From an uncultured Clostridia bacterium (GTDB lineage Bacteria > Bacillota > Clostridia > Oscillospirales > CAG-272), in contig CAMGGT010000001.1 in NCBI GenBank assembly GCA_946055715.1, positions 1-20,236 on the forward strand: a stretch of 20,236 nt of DNA. Reading direction: 5' to 3'. Positions 14,218 to 20,236 of this stretch are shown in pieces. Numbering within the stretch: the first letter of the stretch is position 1; the number at the start of each line of letters is the position of its first letter. The translations under genes and the position numbers were made by a program. The notes below the pieces were generated by a model. It had not been told where the DNA came from. It did not search any database and saw only the letters and a list, made by a program, of their open reading frames with translations.

Positions 14218-15156
14218 ATGAAATGCGAACAATTCTCTTTTCCCTCCTCCGACGGAAAAAACAGCATTGTTGCCTATTGGTTTTTGCCCGATGAGACCGC
14301 GCCGAAAGGCATCGTCCAGGTCGCCCATGGGATGACCGACTATGCCCTGCGCTACCGCCGCCTGGCAGAACAGCTCACCAATGCGGGATTTGCCGTATGT
14401 GCAGACGACCACCTCGGCCATGGCCAGACGGCCGCCACCCCCGATGACCTCGGCTTCTTTGCCGAATCGGACGGTGTGGGCTATGTGGTGGACGACCTGC
14501 ACGCACTGACCCTTCTGGCCAAACAGCGGTTTGCCAATCTGCCCTTCTTTCTGCTGGGGCACAGCATGGGCTCGTTTCTCGCCCGGCTGTATGCCACCCG
14601 CTTCGCCTTTGAGCTGGACGGACTGGTCATTCTCGGCACGGGCGGTCCCAACCCGCTGTTGCCGCTGGGGCGGTTTCTCGCCCGTTGCGTGCGCCGCTTC
14701 CACGGTCCCCGCTATCGCAGCCGCTTCATTGCCCGTCTGGCCTTCTCGGGCTATCTGTCCCGCTGTGAGAAGGGCGCGCCCAAAAACGCCTGGATCACGC
14801 GCGACGAAGAAGAACGCCGTGTTTATGACAATGACCCCCTGTGCAGCTTCACCTTCACCGTGCAGGCCTATCTTGACCTGTTTGACATGGTGGCGGAATC
14901 CAACGCCAAAGAATGGTTTTCCGCCTATCCCAAAGAACTGCGCACGCTGGTGGTCAGCGGCACAGGAGACCCCGTCGGCGGATGGGGGCAGGGACCTACA
15001 TATGTGGCCGACACCCTCAAAAAAGCCGGGGTCTCGCATGTGGACCTGTATCTGTATGAAGGGGCGCGGCACGAACTCTTCAACGAGACCAACCGTGACG
15101 AATTTTTTGCCGACCTTGTCGGCTGGCTGAACGGCGCCATGACCGCCGAGGCCTGA
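14218..15156 (+). CDS. Alpha/beta hydrolase, monoacylglycerol lipase / lysophospholipase-like
   Basis: A 312-aa serine hydrolase. The nucleophile elbow GHSMGS places Ser116, SGTGDPVGG gives Asp251 and GARHELFNE gives His285, so the triad is complete. VAHGMTDYALRY and DDHLGHGQT are the oxyanion and second signature of the monoacylglycerol lipase (Hydrolase_4) family. There is no signal peptide, so it acts in the cytoplasm or at its membrane face, probably on lysolipids or monoglycerides. ATG at 14218 has GAGG 7 nt before it. It sits in the plus-strand train 81 nt after the PfkB-like gene and 11 nt before the HlyD-like gene. Clostridial operons often carry such a hydrolase beside unrelated genes, so context says little about its substrate. 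Confidence 0.87.
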   Translation: MKCEQFSFPSSDGKNSIVAYWFLPDETAPKGIVQVAHGMTDYALRYRRLAEQLTNAGFAVCADDHLGHGQTAATPDDLGFFAESDGVGYVVDDLHALTLLAKQRFANLPFFLLGHSMGSFLARLYATRFAFELDGLVILGTGGPNPLLPLGRFLARCVRRFHGPRYRSRFIARLAFSGYLSRCEKGAPKNAWITRDEEERRVYDNDPLCSFTFTVQAYLDLFDMVAESNAKEWFSAYPKELRTLVVSGTGDPVGGWGQGPTYVADTLKKAGVSHVDLYLYEGARHELFNETNRDEFFADLVGWLNGAMTAEA

Positions 15157-15167
15157 ACCGCTGCCGG

Positions 15168-16163
15168 GTGAAAAGGCCTGGACCCTTTTCAAGAAGTCAA
15201 AATCAACGGACGGTATCCCTTTGCCTTGCATGGTGTACGGTGGTGTGGCTGTTGCTCTGCGGGTTCCGCTGTGAGGCGGACGGCGGACAGGTACGCGAGA
15301 CCGTCGAAGTGCAGGAAGAGACGCTGGTCTCTTCCTGCACCGGCATGGCCGTGCTGTTTGGCCCTGCCCTGACCTTTGAAGCCGGGCAGGACATTCTGTG
15401 GAAGACCGCGGCGGGCAAGGTCGCCCCCCAAACACCGCTGATATTCTCCGGCAGTCCCCCCGCCCTTCTGCTCTCCCCCACAGACGGCTGTTTTCTGCCC
15501 GACTGCGACGGGCTGGAAGCCGTCTGGGACACGGAAGAAGCCCTCTCCTATACCCCCACGCAGGTAAGCGACGCCCTTTCCGCCTCCCCTGCCCCTCCCC
15601 AAAGCGGGAAACTGATGGTGGGGTTTGACCGCTATATCGCATTTTTGACCGAAAAAGATGACAAGACAAGCTGTCTTCGCATCGGCGGAAACTATGCGCT
15701 GACCCTGGCGGGCACAGAGACCGTATCCGCCCGCCTGCTCTCGCGGGAGGAGGAAGAGGGGAAAGAACTGCTCCGCTTTTGTTTCTCTGCCTCACCGCGG
15801 CTGTATGACTGCCCCCGTATCACCGAGGCCACGCTCCCCCTGTCCTGTGAGACGGTGATGCGCCTGCCCTGCTCTGCCCTGCTTTTTGACGAGGCCGAGC
15901 AACCCTATGTGCTGTGTGCCCGCGGCGGCCACGCCGTGGCGCGGGGTGTGTGCATTCTCGCCTATGAAGGGGAAGAGGTATTGCTCTCCCCCGCCGACGG
16001 AAAAATGACCGTTCTGGGGCAAACGCTGCCCTACCTTGCCGCGGGAGATGAGGTGCTGGTATGCCCGCAAGGGCTGACCCATCTCTCTGCCCTCTACCGC
16101 AAAAGCGACCCATTTGCCTATCTGAAATACATATTTGCCACCGAAAAAGAAAAGAGGAAATGA
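15168..16163 (+). CDS. HlyD-like single-pass membrane protein of unknown function
   Basis: A 331-aa protein with a short positively charged N-terminus, one hydrophobic segment (about residues 15-33) and a large outside domain. The later part (MRLPCSALLF, then a PYVLCARGG strand, a RGVCILAYEG strand and ending LAAGDEVLVCPQGL) follows the beta-barrel and C-terminal pattern of HlyD/membrane-fusion-like proteins often seen singly in Clostridia. The biotinyl/lipoyl-like stretch near VAPQTPLIFS is degenerate. The proposed start is GTG at 15168, because it is the only start before the membrane segment; its ribosome binding site is poor, 11 nt after the previous stop, so translational coupling is likely. 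The protein is unusually cysteine-rich for an exterior domain. No transporter partner is adjacent, so export is not shown. Confidence 0.62.
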   Translation: MKRPGPFSRSQNQRTVSLCLAWCTVVWLLLCGFRCEADGGQVRETVEVQEETLVSSCTGMAVLFGPALTFEAGQDILWKTAAGKVAPQTPLIFSGSPPALLLSPTDGCFLPDCDGLEAVWDTEEALSYTPTQVSDALSASPAPPQSGKLMVGFDRYIAFLTEKDDKTSCLRIGGNYALTLAGTETVSARLLSREEEEGKELLRFCFSASPRLYDCPRITEATLPLSCETVMRLPCSALLFDEAEQPYVLCARGGHAVARGVCILAYEGEEVLLSPADGKMTVLGQTLPYLAAGDEVLVCPQGLTHLSALYRKSDPFAYLKYIFATEKEKRK

Positions 16164-16166
16164 CCG

Positions 16167-17444
16167 ATGGAAGCGACATTGCTCAAAGAAAAGCTCCGGG
16201 CGGGCGGGCTCTCTGCCTACACCCACCTCTACACCGACACTGCACGGCAGACCGACCGCTATCTGGCCGCCGTTGACGCCTTTGAAGCCCTGTATGGCAC
16301 CGGGCGTGATCTGTTTGTCTTCTCTGTGCCGGGGCGCAGCGAACTCTCGGGCAACCACACAGACCACAACCACGGCGTGGTACTGGCAGGGGCCATTGAC
16401 CGCGACATTATTGCCATTGTTTCCCCCCGCGCAGACGGCGTCATCCGCCTCAAAAGCGAGGGCTTTCCGGAAGATACGCTGCGCATCGAAGAGATCGGCT
16501 CGCCCGAAAACTTCCCCCGCTATACCTCCGCCGCGCTGATCGCCGGTGTGTGCCGCGCGCTTGCGGACAAGGGAGAGGCGGTGGGCGGCTTTGACGCCTA
16601 TACCACTACCGAGGTGCTGAAGGGCTCGGGCATTTCTTCCTCTGCCGCCTTTGAGGTGATGGTGGCCAACATCTTAAACCACCTGTACTGCGGCGGCCGT
16701 TATACGGGGCAGGACCTCGCCATGATGGCGCAGTATGCCGAAAATGTCTATTTCGGCAAGCCCTGCGGGCTGATGGACCAGATGGCCTGCGCTGTGGGCG
16801 GGTTTGTCAAGATCGACTTTGCCGACCCCGCCGCCCCACAGGTGACGCCCATCGACTTTTCGCTGTCGGATGCGGGGTATGCCCTTTGCATCGTCAACAC
16901 CGGCGGCAACCACACCGACCTGAACGAAGACTATGCCTCTGTGCCCGCAGAGATGAAGGCCGTGGCGGCCGCCCTGGGGCAGACCGTTCTGCGCGGGCTG
17001 ACCGAGGCCGACATCCGCGCCGCCCTCCCCGCCCTGCGGGAAAAGACGGGCGACCGCGCCGTTCTGCGCGCCCTGCACTTTGTGCGCGAAAATGACCGTG
17101 TCTGCCGGCAGGCAGACGCGCTGGCGGCGGGCGACATCCACGCATTCCTTTGCGGCGTGTCTGCATCGGGCGACTCCAGCTTCAAGTACCTGCAGAATGT
17201 CTATACCACCAAAAATGTCGCAGAACAGGGGCTTTCGCTTGCCCTGTGCCTCACCGAAGGACTGCTGGGCGGCAAAGCGTGTGCCTGGCGCGTCCACGGC
17301 GGCGGCTTTGCGGGGACGGTGCAGGCCTTTGTCAGGCAAGAGTATGAAGCCGACTATGCCCGCGAGATGGACCGCGTCTTCGGCGACGGGGCGACCATGC
17401 GCCTGCGCATCCGCCCTGTGGGAGCGACACAGATCCTTCTGTGA
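16167..17444 (+). CDS. galK: Galactokinase-family GHMP sugar kinase
   Basis: Expected to phosphorylate a sugar, galactose by family, at C1 using ATP in the cytoplasm. The 425-aa product has the N-terminal galactokinase signature GRSELSGNHTDHNHG (residues 56-70), the GHMP ATP-binding motif GSGISSSAAFE (about 152-162), CGLMDQM with the catalytic Asp204, and the C-terminal VHGGGFAGT. In the signature the usual GEHTDYN reads GNHTDHN, so Asn63 replaces the glutamate that contacts the sugar in characterised GalK enzymes. I recall this variant in many clostridial galactokinase-family proteins; the specificity may differ. ATG at 16167 is 3 nt after the previous stop, with AGAGGAAA before it. No galT, galE or galactose transporter gene is in the window. 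Confidence 0.83.
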   Translation: MEATLLKEKLRAGGLSAYTHLYTDTARQTDRYLAAVDAFEALYGTGRDLFVFSVPGRSELSGNHTDHNHGVVLAGAIDRDIIAIVSPRADGVIRLKSEGFPEDTLRIEEIGSPENFPRYTSAALIAGVCRALADKGEAVGGFDAYTTTEVLKGSGISSSAAFEVMVANILNHLYCGGRYTGQDLAMMAQYAENVYFGKPCGLMDQMACAVGGFVKIDFADPAAPQVTPIDFSLSDAGYALCIVNTGGNHTDLNEDYASVPAEMKAVAAALGQTVLRGLTEADIRAALPALREKTGDRAVLRALHFVRENDRVCRQADALAAGDIHAFLCGVSASGDSSFKYLQNVYTTKNVAEQGLSLALCLTEGLLGGKACAWRVHGGGFAGTVQAFVRQEYEADYAREMDRVFGDGATMRLRIRPVGATQILL

Positions 17445-17582
17445 TCACCACCCGCACAAAGCCCCCTGCCACGCAAAAGCGCAGGCAGACAAGCCCGCCG
17501 ATCGCACAGTCCCCGGCGGCGTTTGATGCCGCCGCAACCAAAAACAAAGAGAAAATAATAATTGCAAGGAGATAAAACACAC
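17445..17582. other. recA upstream region with a hairpin but no visible SOS box
   Basis: This 138-nt gap has a hairpin CGGCGGC (17514-17520) with GCCGCCG (17528-17534) around a 7-nt loop, and a second possible one, CTGCC with GGCAG, near 17465-17490. No Bacillus-type LexA box (GAAC-N4-GTTC) is seen, and no convincing -35/-10 pair. recA may therefore be transcribed from upstream in the train or from a promoter I cannot recognise. Confidence 0.45.
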
Positions 17583-18703
<1,121 letters not shown>

Positions 18704-18707
<4 letters not shown>

Positions 18708-19357
18708 CCCGGATCCTGCAAGAGATACAGCGCGGGCAACGCACCGTTCGCCTGCGCTGTGTTTGCCTGCCCGAAGGCCAAGAAGATGAGGAAATTGAAG
18801 CAAAAACGCCAAAACCCCACCGTCAAAAGCCCCAAACCCTGACGGTTCTTGTCGAGGATATGGGGCAACTGCCTCCGCTTTGCGCCGGAGATGAGATCGG
18901 GGACGAGGCGTGGCAGACCCTGCTTTGGTGTGACGGCCGCGCCATGGCCCTGCAAAAGGCGCTGGAATGCCTTTCACGCACGGATGTAAGCCGTCGCGCG
19001 TTGTATGCCCGCCTGCGTGCCAAAGGGGCGACAGACATCAATGCCCGCTTCGCCGTCGAACAGGTCGTCTCGCTGGGATACCTGCGCGAGGGGGAGCAAC
19101 TGCGCCGCCTGTGCCTCAAACTGGCGCAGGCCGGCAAAGGCCCGCGCACCGTCACCGCCCGCGCCGCGGCCGCCGGCTATCCCCTCTCTGCGGCAGAGCA
19201 GACACTTTCAGAGATGGAAGCGGCGGGCGAGCTTGACTTTGCCGCCGCGGCGCGTGAACTGGCCGCCCGCTTTGCCGCGCAAGGGCTGAGCGAACAGGAA
19301 ATTGCCCGCAAGCTCTACGCCGCCGGGTTTGATACAGACGACTGCTTTTCTTCGTAA
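18704..19357 (+). CDS. recX: Regulatory protein RecX
   Basis: A modulator of RecA that binds the RecA filament and limits its activity. The 217-aa helical protein shows repeated three-helix RecX units, e.g. [22 protein letters not shown] with SLGYLREGE (quoted in part: [11 protein letters not shown] and LGYLREGE), then [15 protein letters not shown] and [17 protein letters not shown]. The N-terminal 80 residues diverge and include a Lys/Pro-rich linker. The start ATG overlaps the recA stop by four bases, so it is translationally coupled to recA, the standard recA-recX arrangement. Confidence 0.88.
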
Positions 19358-19409
19358 AAAACAAGGAATACACCGCCGCCATCATGCGGACAAAGAAAGG
19401 GTGGACAAG

Positions 19410-19892
19410 ATGAGAAGAGACAAGATCAACTACTATCTGGACATTGCCGAGCAGGTCTCCAAGCGATGCACCTGCCTGCGCCGCCATTACGGCGCCATCA
19501 TCGTCAACAATGACGAGATCATTGCCACCGGGTATGCGGGCGCCCCACGCGGGCGGCAGAACTGCTCGGATGTGGGGTACTGCATCCGCGAGAAAAAATG
19601 CATCCCGCGCGGCGAGCGGTATGAACTCTGCCGCAGTGTGCATGCCGAGGCCAATGCCATCATTTCCGCCTCCCGCAACGAGATGATCGGCAGCACCCTG
19701 TTTTTGGTGGGGGTGGAGATCGACGGCTCTTATGTCAAAAATGCCAACAGTTGTTCGATGTGCAAACGCCTGATCATCAACTCGGGCATCAGTCAGGTGT
19801 GCGTGCGCGACGATGCCGACAATTACCGCCTGATGCAGGTCTCGGACTGGGTGGAGCATGACGAGTCGCTTGACGGCTCGTTTGGCTACTGA
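19410..19892 (+). CDS. dCMP deaminase (cytidine/deoxycytidylate deaminase family)
   Basis: Deaminates dCMP to dUMP, feeding dTTP synthesis; acts in the cytoplasm. The 160-aa product has the zinc motif HAEANAI (His78 ligand, Glu80 proton shuttle) and SCSMC (Cys115, Cys118 ligands). The substrate region GAPRGRQNCSD is typical of deoxycytidylate deaminases. The usual Pro before the first zinc Cys is Ser here. I chose ATG at 19410 (MRRDK), preceded by AAAGGGTGG. The open frame reaches back into recX but the upstream part is not conserved-looking. It lies 52 nt after recX and is the last gene of the plus-strand train, followed by a hairpin terminator. Confidence 0.9.
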   Translation: MRRDKINYYLDIAEQVSKRCTCLRRHYGAIIVNNDEIIATGYAGAPRGRQNCSDVGYCIREKKCIPRGERYELCRSVHAEANAIISASRNEMIGSTLFLVGVEIDGSYVKNANSCSMCKRLIINSGISQVCVRDDADNYRLMQVSDWVEHDESLDGSFGY

Positions 19893-19932
19893 ACCGCCCG
19901 TCGGTTACCTTGATACACATCCCTTTACCATC

Positions 19933-19989
19933 AAAAAACCGACTGTTTTCATGCATAGAGCGCATAAAAACAGCCGGTTTTTCATTTTT
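19933..19989. terminator. Hairpin terminator, likely bidirectional
   Basis: The left arm with AAAACCG and CTGTTTT (19933-19954) pairs with the right arm GCATAAAAACAGCCGG and following T-run (19962-19982) around a 7-nt loop, with two internal mismatches. It is followed by TTTTTCATTTTT. It lies 40 nt after the dCMP deaminase stop. The A-run on the left would serve as the U-tract for minus-strand transcripts, fitting the convergent gene end at 20165. Confidence 0.85.
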
Positions 19990-20164
19990 GCTATGGCGCA
20001 TGATCACCGTAACAGATGATTTTGCCATGTGGCGTATCTTTTCGTTAGAAAAAGCAACGCAGCATTTGTCCAGAAGGTTGTTTGGCGACAGATTTTGAAA
20101 AACTGCCCCTCCGGTAATACGGCACACCTCACACCGCTGTATCGCATTTTCTTTTGCCAACCGA

Positions 20165-20236
20165 TCAGTGATGAACCAGACGGTATCTTGCCATGACCAG
20201 GTCAATGACTGCCTGTGTTTTCACCTTCATGTTCAG
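20165..20236 (-). CDS. C-terminal fragment, possibly a LuxR/NarL-type response regulator
   Basis: The frame is open from the window edge to TGA at 20167-20165 and gives 23 residues (LNMKVKTQAVIDLVMARYRL then VHH). KTQAVIDLV followed by a basic aromatic end resembles the last recognition and dimer helices of GerE/LuxR DNA-binding domains, which often end NRTQAVxxAxxxGLI. The fragment is too short to be sure. The gene would be convergent with the dCMP deaminase gene. Confidence 0.35.
   Translation of the reverse strand: MNMKVKTQAVIDLVMARYRLVHH

Noticed and set aside
13027..15795. 922-aa open frame on the minus strand
   Set aside because: Opposes three well supported plus-strand genes; long only because TAA/TAG/TGA complements are rare in their codon use.
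19910..20205. Small frames on both strands after the dCMP deaminase gene (62 aa plus, 138 aa minus)
   Set aside because: They run through the terminator hairpin or into the deaminase gene, lack ribosome binding sites and show no family pattern.

Overview
The window looks like chromosomal DNA from a GC-rich member of the Firmicutes, most likely class Clostridia. The evidence is AAGGAG-type ribosome binding sites before almost every gene, AT-rich intergenic islands with sigma-A type promoters, a lipoprotein signal, a gene I recall as DUF6062, a YhaN/SbcE-type ATPase with central membrane helices, and a galactokinase with the clostridial GNHTDH motif. This placement is inference; no rRNA or ribosomal protein gene is present to confirm it. 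I see no insertion sequence, phage gene, tRNA or CRISPR array.

Left part (1-5475): an rRNA (uracil-5-)-methyltransferase gene on the minus strand runs off a GC-rich promoter. Back to back with it, on the plus strand, a near-consensus promoter drives a long-chain acyl-CoA synthetase gene. Next comes a gene for an exported lipoprotein metallopeptidase of family M3, closed by a strong terminator. Middle-left (5548-9055): two minus-strand genes, asparagine synthetase asnB and a CrtI/phytoene-desaturase-like FAD oxidoreductase.

Region 9056-10059 is about 1 kb without a recognisable conserved gene. It is not featureless. It holds a palindrome and a terminator-like hairpin upstream of asnB, a nested inverted-repeat element, a small very basic minus-strand ORF with an excellent Shine-Dalgarno and a perfect -35 box, and a plus-strand promoter with a leader of about 190 nt for the next operon.

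Right part (10060-19892): a long plus-strand gene train with short gaps. It encodes a double CxxC/CxxH putative zinc protein, an SMC-like ATPase translationally coupled to it (ATGA), a PfkB-fold protein lacking the catalytic Asp, a monoacylglycerol-lipase-like hydrolase, a HlyD-like single-pass membrane protein, a galactokinase-family kinase, then recA, recX (ATGA overlap) and dCMP deaminase. A hairpin terminator follows. The last 72 bases hold what may be the C-terminal end of a LuxR/NarL-type regulator on the minus strand.

The functional themes are genome maintenance (YhaN-like ATPase, RecA, RecX, dCMP deaminase), lipid activation and hydrolysis (acyl-CoA ligase, alpha/beta hydrolase) and sugar kinases. 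The best candidates for something undescribed are the zinc-protein/SMC-ATPase pair, the PfkB pseudokinase, and the orphan intergenic region at 9056-10059.
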